Shown one piece after another: positions 1-7,134 of a stretch of DNA of 64,000 nt; within the stretch, counting starts at the first letter, position 1, and each line of letters starts with the position of its first letter. Under the pieces are notes generated by a model. The model ran no database searches and was not told where the DNA came from. It saw only the letters and a list, made by a program, of their open reading frames with translations. This DNA comes from RI-43 sp033764725 (lineage in GTDB: Bacteria > Pseudomonadota > Alphaproteobacteria > Caulobacterales > Aquidulcibacteraceae): NCBI GenBank assembly GCA_033764725.1, contig JANRIR010000051.1, forward strand, positions 1 to 64,000, in the 5' to 3' direction. Position numbers and translations under genes: made by a program.

Positions 1-67
1 TGAAATCGACGCGCACCAGCGCGCGCTTGCCGCGCAGCTCCGCATCATCCAGCCGACGAAAACTCAT
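1..67 (-). CDS. pgk: Phosphoglycerate kinase, N-terminal fragment
   Basis: Only the first 22 codons lie in the window; the gene continues to the left. The visible residues begin MSFRRLDD and end KRALVRVDF, the usual start of phosphoglycerate kinase, the glycolytic enzyme that makes ATP from 1,3-bisphosphoglycerate. The ATG at 67 overlaps the stop codon of the upstream 90-codon membrane protein gene as ATGA, so the two are probably translated from one mRNA. The call rests on a short stretch, but the KR-LVRVDF motif is characteristic of this family. Confidence 0.8.
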   Translation of the reverse strand, partial: MSFRRLDDAELRGKRALVRVDF

Positions 68-336
68 GCGCCGCCCCCCAAGGACAAACCGATATAATAC
101 GCGCCCGCATCGACGGCGGCGATCAGTCCAAGACTGACGGCGATGACGCCGGGTCGGTGGTTCGCCGGGGTCGCCGCGAGCGTCGCGCGGCGCGTATAGG
201 CCCACAAACCCGCATGCGCGAGCGCGAGCGCGCCAAAGGCGAGAAACGGCGCGCCCATGCCGCCCAGCACGCCTGCGGCGATGGCGAAGCCGAGATCGGC
301 GACGGCGGAGGGCAGGTTGGGTCGGCGGGCGGCCAC
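64..336 (-). CDS. Small membrane protein coupled to pgk
   Basis: This encodes 90 residues, rich in Ala, Gly and Leu, with two or three hydrophobic stretches (about residues 13-43 and 62-85) separated by a basic loop containing RR. It starts with GTG at 336 and no strong ribosome binding site is visible. The stop overlaps the pgk start codon as ATGA, which suggests translational coupling. I do not recognise the family; a small inner-membrane protein is the safest description. Its only functional hint is that it leads into a glycolytic gene. Confidence 0.55.
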   Translation of the reverse strand: MAARRPNLPSAVADLGFAIAAGVLGGMGAPFLAFGALALAHAGLWAYTRRATLAATPANHRPGVIAVSLGLIAAVDAGAYYIGLSLGGGA

Positions 337-492
337 GGGATTCTTTCTGATCGGCGCCGCCCTCCTACAAGAAGCGCGCCCGCCGCGCGAGACCTGCGGC
401 GCGAGACCGCAAGCGCCGCCGAGCCAGGGACGCGGAGGCCCCCGCCAGGGCCGCGGCGTTTCTGAAGGCTCTAAATCTGGTATGGGTGCGGC

Positions 493-1065
493 ATGAACGC
501 GCCGACCCGCTCAGTCAAAGCCCCGCGCCACCAGTTCACGCTTGAGGACGTGCTGGAGCTCCAGGCGCGCGGCTTTTTCCCCGATCCGAAACGCATTGCG
601 CTGCACGAGGGAGATATCGTCGAAATGGCGGCGGATGGGGACAGGCATATCAGCCTGACGATGGCGCTCAACGATGCGATCCGCGACCAGTTGCGCGGGA
701 AACCCTATTTCAAGGGCGTCCAGACGACGCTGCGCTTCTCGCGCCACAACGCTCCCATCCCTGACATCTACATCCTCGCCGGCGGCCCGCCCAAGGGCGA
801 CGTGTCGGCGGAGCGCGTGCTTTTGGTGATCGAAGTCGCCGATACGAGCCTTGAGGACGATTTGAGCGAGACCGCCGCCCGCTATGCGCGCGCAGGCGTC
901 GGCGAATTCTGGGTCGTGGACGCGAAAGCGCGCGTGATCTGGGTCCATCGCGCCCCGGCGGACGGCGCGTATCCGCCGCCGCAGAGGATCGAGGCCGACG
1001 CGCCCGCGACGCCGCTTCGCGTGCCGGAGCTGTCCGTCATCCTCGACCGCGACGCGGCGGAGTGA
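493..1065 (+). CDS. Uma2 family (DUF820) endonuclease-like protein
   Basis: The 190-residue product has the Uma2/DUF820 layout: an N-terminal segment (FTLEDVLEL), a conserved PDIYILAGG around residues 90-98, then a beta-strand LLVIEVADTS near residue 110 and FWVVDAKARVIWVH near residue 138. These supply the D...E-x-A pattern of a PD-(D/E)xK nuclease fold. Family members are common and mostly uncharacterised. It faces the convergent PIN/antitoxin pair. A role in DNA cleavage is inferred from the fold only. Confidence 0.8.
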   Translation: MNAPTRSVKAPRHQFTLEDVLELQARGFFPDPKRIALHEGDIVEMAADGDRHISLTMALNDAIRDQLRGKPYFKGVQTTLRFSRHNAPIPDIYILAGGPPKGDVSAERVLLVIEVADTSLEDDLSETAARYARAGVGEFWVVDAKARVIWVHRAPADGAYPPPQRIEADAPATPLRVPELSVILDRDAAE

Positions 1066-1075
1066 TCTCGAGACT

Positions 1076-1486
1076 CTAGACGATCTCGACCGCCAAATGC
1101 CGTTGGCCGCGCTTGATACGGTAGGTTTGGAAATCATTGCGATCGAGCGTGAAGACTTTGCGCGTTCCGAGCGCTTCCGCTGCGGCGATGACAGACGCGT
1201 CGGCGAAGTCCATCGGGTGATCGGAATACCTCTCCATGAGTTCGAAGGCGCGCTCGATTTCCGCATCGGCAGGAATGTGCACGGCGACGCCGCCGCCGCC
1301 GATGAACATTCTGAGCTGCTGCGATTCATGGCTGGCGGGCCTGAGCATATGAAACGCCTCGGTTAAGACTGGGAGCGTCGAGACCAGGACCGCGCTCTGC
1401 GCTTTCAGGCGCTCTCGGCATTCGACATGGTCCGGGTCGCGCCGATCGAACAAGGCGACCAGCGGCCCCGTATCGACCACGATCAA
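1076..1486 (-). CDS. vapC: PIN domain ribonuclease, VapC-like toxin
   Basis: This 136-residue protein begins IVVDTGPLVALFD, which carries the first PIN acidic residue (D5). It also has an internal Glu (LTEAFH, about 43) and DFADASVIA near residue 94 with the later acidic residues. This is a complete PIN domain of normal VapC length. Toxins of this family cut RNA and are held inactive by the partner antitoxin. The start codon is TTG at 1486 and overlaps the stop of the antitoxin gene as TTGA, so synthesis of toxin should depend on translation of the antitoxin. The target RNA cannot be read from sequence. Confidence 0.85.
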   Translation of the reverse strand: MIVVDTGPLVALFDRRDPDHVECRERLKAQSAVLVSTLPVLTEAFHMLRPASHESQQLRMFIGGGGVAVHIPADAEIERAFELMERYSDHPMDFADASVIAAAEALGTRKVFTLDRNDFQTYRIKRGQRHLAVEIV

Positions 1487-1749
1487 CGCTTAACCTTGCG
1501 CTTGGCGTCGAGCAGCTTCTGCACCGTCTCGCGCGACTTGGCCGCCGGCCCGGCCGCCGAACCGCCAGGGCCGAGATCGAGTTCGGAATAAACATCCCAG
1601 GCCGACCGCTGCGGCGTACGTTCAAGCTCCTTCTCGAGCAGCGTCAGCCCGCGTTTCAGGGCGTCGGAGGCCGTGCCCCCGGTGCGACGAAGGATGCGCG
1701 CCAGGAGGCGCTCTTGCTCTTCGTCCATTCTGACGGTGCGCGTGGCCAT
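1483..1749 (-). CDS. Antitoxin partner of the PIN toxin, ribbon-helix-helix-like
   Basis: From the ATG at 1749 the gene encodes 88 residues starting MATRTVRMDEEQ. The N-terminal part (about 1-45: short beta strand TRTVRMD, then two helices) looks like a ribbon-helix-helix DNA-binding domain; the basic tail ending KRKVKR would contact the toxin. An earlier TTG at 1785 would add 12 residues translated from the operator-like repeats, so 1749 is preferred. It lies directly upstream of the PIN gene with a TTGA overlap. Autoregulation through the direct repeats just upstream is an inference. Confidence 0.7.
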   Translation of the reverse strand: MATRTVRMDEEQERLLARILRRTGGTASDALKRGLTLLEKELERTPQRSAWDVYSELDLGPGGSAAGPAAKSRETVQKLLDAKRKVKR

Positions 1750-1756
1750 GCGCTTT

Positions 1757-1777
1757 GTAATACAATTCGTAATACAA
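1757..1777. promoter_or_regulatory. Direct repeat, putative antitoxin operator
   Basis: Two identical 9-bp copies of GTAATACAA lie at 1757-1765 and 1769-1777, a 12-bp period, immediately upstream of the antitoxin start at 1749. This is an AT-rich island in high-GC surroundings. Ribbon-helix-helix antitoxins commonly bind tandem short sites about one helical turn apart, so an autoregulatory operator overlapping the promoter is plausible. Confidence 0.5.
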
Positions 1778-1830
1778 GCGGTCAATCTGCGGGCGAGGGG
1801 GGCGAGCCGACGACCCCGCCAAAGGAGACC

Positions 1831-3273
1831 TCACAACCCCTTCACGATCTCCTCGGTCATCTTCTTCGCGTCGCCGAACAGCATCATGGTGTTGTCCCGG
1901 AAGAAGAGTTCGTTCTCCACGCCGGCATAGCCGCTCCCCATGCCGCGCTTCACGAAGAGCACGGTCTTGGCCTTCTCCACGTCCAGGATCGGCATGCCGA
2001 AAATCGGCGAGGCGGGGTCGGTCTTGGCGCTTGGATTCGTCACGTCATTGGCGCCGATCACGTAAGCGACGTCGGCCTGCGAGAAATCATTGTTGATGTC
2101 CTCGAGTTCGAACACCTCGTCATACGGCACGTTCGCCTCCGCGAGCAGCACGTTCATGTGCCCCGGCATGCGCCCGGCGACGGGGTGGATGGCGTATTTC
2201 ACCTCGACGCCTTCCTTCTTCAGCATGTCGGCCATTTCGCGCACGCTGTGCTGGGCCTGCGCCACCGCCATGCCGTAGCCAGGCACGATGATCACCTTGC
2301 CGGCGTTCTTCATGATGAAAGCGGCGTCGTCCGCCGAGCCTTGCTTCACCGGCCGCGTCTCGACATGAGCCCCCGCGGGGCCAGCGGTCTCGCCGCCGAA
2401 GCCGCCGAGGATCACGGAGATGAAGCTGCGATTCATCCCCTTGCACATGATGTAAGAGAGGATCGCGCCGGATGATCCCACCAGCGCGCCCGTGATGATC
2501 AGCGCGATGTTCTCCAGCGTGAAGCCGAGCGCGGCGGCCGCCCAGCCGGAATAGGAATTGAGCATCGACACGACGACCGGCATGTCGGCGCCGCCGATCG
2601 GCACGATCAGCAGGAAGCCGATCAGGAACGACAGGATCGTCACCGCCCAGAACGGCCATTGCTGGCGTCCGCCATCGATCACCATGAAAATGATCAAGCC
2701 GACGATCGCCGCAGCGATGGCGATGTTGATCAGGTGCCGCGCGGGCAACAGGATCGGCGCGCCGCTCATATTGCCGTTGAGCTTGGCGAACGCGATGACC
2801 GAGCCGGAAAACGTGATCGCCCCGATCGCCACACCGAGCGAGAGTTCGATCAAAGACGACATCTTGATGCCGCCGCCGGCGAGCGCGATGTGGAAGCTGT
2901 CCGGCGCGTAGAACGCCGCCCCCGCCCCCGCGACCGCCGCGAGGCCGACCAGCGAGTGGAACGCAGCGACGAGCTGCGGCATCGCCGTCATCTGGATCTG
3001 GCGCGCGATCATCGCGCCGACGCCGCCCCCGACCGCGACGCCGATCAGGATGAGGCCGATGGTCAGCCCGTCCGGCTGCAGAAGCAGCAGCGTGACCGCC
3101 ACCGCCAGCGCCATCCCGGCCATGCCGTAGAGATTGCCCTGGCGGCTGGTCTCGGGGCTCGACAGCCCGCGCAGGGCCAGGATGAACAGCACCCCTGACA
3201 CAAGGTAGAGGAGCGACGCCCATGTCGCGTCGATGATCGTGGTCGCCTCACCCGCTGATCCGTCCATCTGCAT
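1831..3273 (-). CDS. pntB: Proton-translocating NAD(P)+ transhydrogenase, beta subunit
   Basis: The 480-residue product is full length for PntB. Residues about 15-270 form the membrane domain with eight or nine hydrophobic segments. The C-terminal 170 residues are the NADP(H)-binding domain III, with GYGMAVAQ, HPVAGRMPGHMN, GANDVTNPSA and KRGMGSGYAGVEN. The enzyme uses the proton gradient to transfer hydride from NADH to NADP+ and supplies NADPH. It is the last gene of the leftward pnt block, 83 bp after an unrelated membrane protein. The ATG at 3273 is used; a second Met at 3267 is possible. Confidence 0.96.
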   Translation of the reverse strand: MQMDGSAGEATTIIDATWASLLYLVSGVLFILALRGLSSPETSRQGNLYGMAGMALAVAVTLLLLQPDGLTIGLILIGVAVGGGVGAMIARQIQMTAMPQLVAAFHSLVGLAAVAGAGAAFYAPDSFHIALAGGGIKMSSLIELSLGVAIGAITFSGSVIAFAKLNGNMSGAPILLPARHLINIAIAAAIVGLIIFMVIDGGRQQWPFWAVTILSFLIGFLLIVPIGGADMPVVVSMLNSYSGWAAAALGFTLENIALIITGALVGSSGAILSYIMCKGMNRSFISVILGGFGGETAGPAGAHVETRPVKQGSADDAAFIMKNAGKVIIVPGYGMAVAQAQHSVREMADMLKKEGVEVKYAIHPVAGRMPGHMNVLLAEANVPYDEVFELEDINNDFSQADVAYVIGANDVTNPSAKTDPASPIFGMPILDVEKAKTVLFVKRGMGSGYAGVENELFFRDNTMMLFGDAKKMTEEIVKGL

Positions 3274-3356
3274 CCGCCCCTAAATGCGTGTTTGCGCTCG
3301 CTATTCAGCTTTGACGTGTCGTGAACGCCGGGCGAAACGTCAAGCGTCGCAGCGTC

Positions 3357-3968
3357 TCAGCGCCGATAGGCCCGCCAGCGCAGCCAGCCGGAGACGAGCG
3401 TCGCCGCCGGCGCGGCGAAGAACACCAGGCCCGCGATCCAGGCGTTCCACCCCCAAACGTCGACCGCCCCGAAAAACGCCAGGACGTTGCCGATGAGCGG
3501 CACGAAGGCCAGGACGAGGCCGACGAACGTCGCCGGGGCGGCCGACCAGCCGAGCGCGCTCTGGATCTGATCGGAGACCGCAAAGACCTGCAGCGCCGCC
3601 AGCGCCAACCACACCAGCGCGATCAGGCACCCCAGGCCTAGGCAGCCCTGCATGCGGAACTGGAAGCGGCGCAAGTCGTCGCGCGCGCGCAGGCGATCGA
3701 AGGTGCGCTCGGGCGCTGCGGCGGCGTCGAGATCCTCCAGCGCGTCTTCGGCGGCGGCGCGCAGATCATCCTCATCGCCATCCGGGCCGGGATCGATTGC
3801 GGCGTAGGCGTCGACCGCAGCGCGCAGATTTTCGATCACGATCGGCTGCGGGGCGCCGGATTGCTCCGCCGCCCGCCAGGCCTCCTGAAAGCGTCGCTGA
3901 AACGCGGAGGCGCTCAGGCGGCCGTCGAGATAGGCGGCGATGAGGGCGCGCCACTCTGCTGGCTGCAT
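3357..3968 (-). CDS. Membrane protein between pntAB and pntB
   Basis: The 203 residues divide in two. Residues 1-85 are soluble and acidic, with helices and a DGRLSASAFQRRFQEAW segment followed by an acidic DGDEDDLRAAAEDALEDL stretch; this pattern recalls the colicin-immunity-like fold, a weak resemblance. Residues 110-200 hold two or three membrane segments ending in a basic RWRAYRR tail. It lies 30 bp after pntAB and 83 bp before pntB on the same strand, so it is probably co-transcribed with transhydrogenase subunits, although it is not part of the known enzyme. Function unknown. Confidence 0.65.
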   Translation of the reverse strand: MQPAEWRALIAAYLDGRLSASAFQRRFQEAWRAAEQSGAPQPIVIENLRAAVDAYAAIDPGPDGDEDDLRAAAEDALEDLDAAAAPERTFDRLRARDDLRRFQFRMQGCLGLGCLIALVWLALAALQVFAVSDQIQSALGWSAAPATFVGLVLAFVPLIGNVLAFFGAVDVWGWNAWIAGLVFFAAPAATLVSGWLRWRAYRR

Positions 3969-3998
3969 GCAAAGACCCCCGGCGCGTCCGGCCCGAAG

Positions 3999-4316
3999 CT
4001 ACTTGGCGCGGTCTTTCTTCTTGTACATCGCCAGCATCCGCTGGGTGACGAGAAAGCCGCCGAAAATGTTGACCGCCGCCAGCCCCGCCGCGAGCGCGCC
4101 GGCGCCCTTGGCGACCCAGCCGCCGCCCGTCCCCTCGCCGGTGCCGGCCGAGGCGGCGATCAGCGCCCCGACGATGATCACCGAGGAAATCGCGTTCGTC
4201 ACCGCCATCAGCGGCGTGTGCAAAGCCGGCGTCACCGACCAGACGACGTAATAGCCGACGAAAATCGCCAGCACGAAAATCGCGAAATAGAAGACGAACG
4301 GCTCAACCGCTTCCAT
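3999..4316 (-). CDS. pntAB: Transhydrogenase alpha subunit, part 2 (membrane part)
   Basis: From the ATG at 4316 the product is 105 residues. It starts with VEPFVFYFAIFVLAIFVGYY, then has the conserved TPALHTPLMAVTNAISS motif and a third membrane segment near LAAVNIFGGFLVTQRML. This is the separate membrane alpha-2 chain found in the three-subunit transhydrogenases of alphaproteobacteria. The open frame extends to 4421, but the extra N-terminus has no family resemblance and would overlap the DUF29 start region. It precedes the membrane protein gene and pntB. Confidence 0.93.
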   Translation of the reverse strand: MEAVEPFVFYFAIFVLAIFVGYYVVWSVTPALHTPLMAVTNAISSVIIVGALIAASAGTGEGTGGGWVAKGAGALAAGLAAVNIFGGFLVTQRMLAMYKKKDRAK

Positions 4317-4419
4317 GGTGCAGCGCCCCTGATGCTCACCATTGAGGTTAGCTGCGTCGCCCGCGCCGCGCCAGTGGCAGGCCGTCGCGGCGCCGACGAG
4401 GACATGATAGGCTCCCGCC

Positions 4420-4851
4420 ATGACGACCCTGTACGATGCGGATTTCTATTCCTGGGCGAAACGCCAGGCCGAACTCCTGCGCCGTCGCTCAGGCAACGAG
4501 ATCGATTGGGACCAGATCGCCGGGGAGATGGATAACTTGGCGGGCTCCGAAGAACGCGAACTGGTCGCGCGCCTGCGCGTGCTGCTGTCGCACCTGCTGA
4601 AATGGGCGTTCCAGCCGGAGCGTCGCACGCGGTCGTGGCGGCTTACGATCGCCAACCAACGCGACGAGCTGACCATATTGATGCGGCGCAATCCCGGTCT
4701 CAAAGCAAAGGAAGCGGAAGCCTTCAGCGACGCTTATCGGCTAGCCCGCCGGGACGCGTCGCTCGAAACCGACCTGGACGTGGACGTCTTCCCCGCAGAG
4801 CCCCCGTTTACGATCGATCAGGCCAAGGACGAAGCCTACCTGCCCGAGTGA
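4420..4851 (+). CDS. DUF29 family protein
   Basis: The 143-residue product begins LYDADFYSWAKRQAELLR and continues with DWDQIAGEMDNLAGSEERELVARL and a LLKWAFQP segment, the typical DUF29 order. These small helical proteins are widespread, often in several copies, and have no established function. The gene lies on the plus strand inside the interrupted pnt region and points toward the convergent SnoaL-like gene with a gap of only 3 bp. It looks like an insertion into a formerly continuous operon. Confidence 0.8.
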   Translation: MTTLYDADFYSWAKRQAELLRRRSGNEIDWDQIAGEMDNLAGSEERELVARLRVLLSHLLKWAFQPERRTRSWRLTIANQRDELTILMRRNPGLKAKEAEAFSDAYRLARRDASLETDLDVDVFPAEPPFTIDQAKDEAYLPE

Positions 4852-4854
4852 CCG

Positions 4855-5208
4855 CTACCGGCTCGCCTCATAGCTCGCGTCTGCGCGGATGATCAGGCCG
4901 TCCTCGTCGATCTCGTGGCTCTCGGCCACCAGCACGCCGGTCTGGTTGCGGTAGATCAGGGTGTGGCCGCGGGCGCCGATGGTCAACGCTTCGGGCGCGA
5001 AGCTGATGTCGGGAATGCGCGGCAGCGCCGCCTCGACATAGGCGCGGAACATCGCCTTGCCATGGATCACCCCGTCCGGGCCGAAACCCAGCGCGGACAC
5101 GAACGGCGAGGCGAACTCGATGTCGTCGGCGTAGAGCGCGGCGATCGCATCAAGGTCGCGGGCGTTCCAGGCCGCATACCATGCGGCGGCAAGCTCTTCG
5201 TCGTTCAT
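4855..5208 (-). CDS. SnoaL/NTF2-like protein
   Basis: Translation from the ATG at 5208 gives 117 residues starting MNDEELAAAWYAAWNARDLD. AIAALYADDIEF and the following beta-rich half with GKAMFRAYVEAAL fit the NTF2/SnoaL-like fold of small polyketide-cyclase-like or isomerase-like proteins. A start at 5256 would add 16 residues without family match. The substrate cannot be told from sequence. It is one of three small genes separating the two pnt blocks. Confidence 0.72.
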   Translation of the reverse strand: MNDEELAAAWYAAWNARDLDAIAALYADDIEFASPFVSALGFGPDGVIHGKAMFRAYVEAALPRIPDISFAPEALTIGARGHTLIYRNQTGVLVAESHEIDEDGLIIRADASYEASR

Positions 5209-5328
5209 GCGCGCCAGAAACGCCGCCGCCGCGGGCGCGTCAATCCAGGCGCGCACGCTTGACGCAAGGTCACGATCGAGGCCTCAATCCGCGGCAGGCC
5301 GCATCGCCTGGCGGCCCGGAGAGCGCCC

Positions 5329-5592
5329 ATGCGCCACGTTCGCGAGGACGACCTGACGCGCCTCAGCGCCCTGATGGCGCTTGTGCGCGCCTTCCCGACG
5401 ATCCGCGAACGGACGCCGGGGGTGTTCTATCGCGGCGGTAAGGCTTTCCTGCACTTCCATGAGGACGGCGGCGAGCTGTTCGCGGATGTGCGCTTCTGCG
5501 GGGCCGAGTTCGAGCGCGTGCGCGTGACTGCGCCGCCCGAGCAGCGCGCCCTGGGCCGACGCATCGCCGCGGCCCTCGACACCTCCGTCTGA
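5329..5592 (+). CDS. Small conserved hypothetical protein, YjbR/MmcQ-like
   Basis: This 87-residue protein contains LMALVRAFPTIRERTPGVFYRGGKAFLHFHED followed in the same order by an LFADVR strand. The layout (helix, then strands ending in a basic helix) is like the core of YjbR/MmcQ proteins, though it is shorter than that family. It ends 4 bp before the convergent end of pntAA. The function is unknown and the family resemblance is tentative. Confidence 0.5.
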   Translation: MRHVREDDLTRLSALMALVRAFPTIRERTPGVFYRGGKAFLHFHEDGGELFADVRFCGAEFERVRVTAPPEQRALGRRIAAALDTSV

Positions 5593-5596
5593 TCGA

Positions 5597-6730
5597 TCAG
5601 GCCGCCGCGGCGGGGGCGAAGCTCGGATGCACCACCGCGCCGTCGCGCGTCAGCATCGCGCCCTTGATGATCTCGTCGTCCCAGGCCGGTGAGAAGGCCT
5701 TCGTTTCCTTGTCGGTCAACAACGGCAGCAGCGCCAACAGGTTCTTGGCGTAGAGGCCCGAGGAATCCGCCGGCAGGCGCGCCGGAAGATTGGTGAAGCC
5801 CATGATCTTCACGCCGTTCTCGATCACCAATTCATCTGGTTTCGACAGCGGGCAATTGCCGCCCTGCGCCACGGCGAGATCGACGATCACCGAGCCCGGC
5901 CGCATCGAGCGCGCCATCGCTTCGGTGACCAGCACCGGAGCGGGTCGGCCGGGGATCAGCGCCGTGGTGATGACGATATCCTGCTTGGCGATATGCTCGG
6001 CCACGAGCGCAGCCTGCTTGGCCTGGTATTCCGCGCTCATCGGCTTGGCGTAGCCGGCGGCGGTTTCGGCCTGCTTGAATTCCTCGTCCTCCACCGCGAC
6101 GAATTTCGCGCCGAGCGAAGCGACCTGCTCCTTGGTGGCGGGGCGCACGTCAGTGGCGCTGACGATCGCGCCAAGGCGGCGCGCCGTGGCGATCGCCTGC
6201 AGCCCGGCGACGCCGACGCCCATGATGAACGTCTTCGCGGCGGCCACGGTACCCGCGGCGGTCATCATCATCGGGAAGGCGCGGCCATAAAGCTCCGCCG
6301 CCTCGATGACGGCGCGATAGCCGGCGAGATTGGCCTGGCTCGACAGCGCATCCATGGATTGGGCGCGCGAAATCCGCGGCACCAGCTCCATCGCCAGCGC
6401 GGCGATCTTGGCGTCGGCGAAGCGCTGCACTTGGGCGGCGTCCCCGTAGGGCTCCACCAGCGCGCACAAGCCGGCGCCGGGGCGCATGGCGGCGATTTCG
6501 GATTCGATGGGGCGGCGCACCTTGAACACGAGATCGGCGCCGGCGATGACGTCGTCCGCCACGGTCGCGCCGGCGTCGCGATAGGCTTGATCGGTGGCGC
6601 TGGAGGCGACGCCCGCGCCAGTCTGCACCGCGACGCTGTGGCCAAGCCCGACGATCTTCTTCACCGTCTCCGGCGTCGCCGCGACGCGGGTCTCGCCCGC
6701 CAAGGTTTCCTTCAACACCGCGATTTTCAT
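5597..6730 (-). CDS. pntAA: Transhydrogenase alpha subunit, part 1 (NAD-binding)
   Basis: The ATG at 6730 gives 377 residues beginning MKIAVLKETLAGETRVA, the usual start of domain I. Further motifs are RAQSMDALSSQANLAGYRAV near residue 130, the Rossmann segment (GVAGLQAIATARRLGA) near residue 175, and the conserved RPAPVLVTEAM and GSVIVDLAVAQGGN. This soluble chain binds NAD(H) and docks on the membrane subunits. It is separated from pntAB by three unrelated genes over about 1.3 kb, so it must be transcribed separately or with its upstream neighbour, which starts 12 bp away. Confidence 0.96.
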   Translation of the reverse strand: MKIAVLKETLAGETRVAATPETVKKIVGLGHSVAVQTGAGVASSATDQAYRDAGATVADDVIAGADLVFKVRRPIESEIAAMRPGAGLCALVEPYGDAAQVQRFADAKIAALAMELVPRISRAQSMDALSSQANLAGYRAVIEAAELYGRAFPMMMTAAGTVAAAKTFIMGVGVAGLQAIATARRLGAIVSATDVRPATKEQVASLGAKFVAVEDEEFKQAETAAGYAKPMSAEYQAKQAALVAEHIAKQDIVITTALIPGRPAPVLVTEAMARSMRPGSVIVDLAVAQGGNCPLSKPDELVIENGVKIMGFTNLPARLPADSSGLYAKNLLALLPLLTDKETKAFSPAWDDEIIKGAMLTRDGAVVHPSFAPAAAA

Positions 6731-6741
6731 GAGCGTGCCTT

Positions 6742-7056
6742 CTAGCCGGCGAGGCTGACGATCCAGGGAATGATCGCGCCGCCGATCCCCAGGACCAGAA
6801 CCTGGATGACGAGCGTCGCCCACCAGGTCGCGTTGAGTTTGAAAATGACGCCGGCCGCGACGCCGATCACTGCGAGCGCCGCAAGGCCACCGATCCACCC
6901 GGCTCCGATGGCGAACGCCACGGTGAACATCGCGACGTACATCACGATCAGCGCACCCGCCCAAACGGTGACCGCCAGGAACCCGCCGAACGTGTCGCGC
7001 TGATCCTTGATGTCCATCTCGCCGCGGTGGAACTCCTGATGGGCCGCTTCGGCCAT
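6742..7056 (-). CDS. Protein with aa3 cytochrome oxidase subunit IV domain
   Basis: The 104-residue product begins with a soluble segment containing HRGEMDIKDQRDTFGGFL, the signature of the bacterial aa3-type oxidase subunit IV domain, then a membrane helix. Two more hydrophobic segments follow (about 55-75 and 82-102), making it longer than the usual single-helix subunit. It ends 11 bp upstream of pntAA on the same strand, so it is probably part of the same transcript. No oxidase genes are in the window, so a role in the transhydrogenase membrane environment is as likely as one in cytochrome oxidase. Confidence 0.8.
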   Translation of the reverse strand: MAEAAHQEFHRGEMDIKDQRDTFGGFLAVTVWAGALIVMYVAMFTVAFAIGAGWIGGLAALAVIGVAAGVIFKLNATWWATLVIQVLVLGIGGAIIPWIVSLAG

Positions 7057-7134
7057 GTCGCCTCTCCAAAACTCTCCACCACGCTCTAGACCGCGCCGCG
7101 CCCGCCCCGCAAGCGGCGCGCGGTCGCGCCTGAG

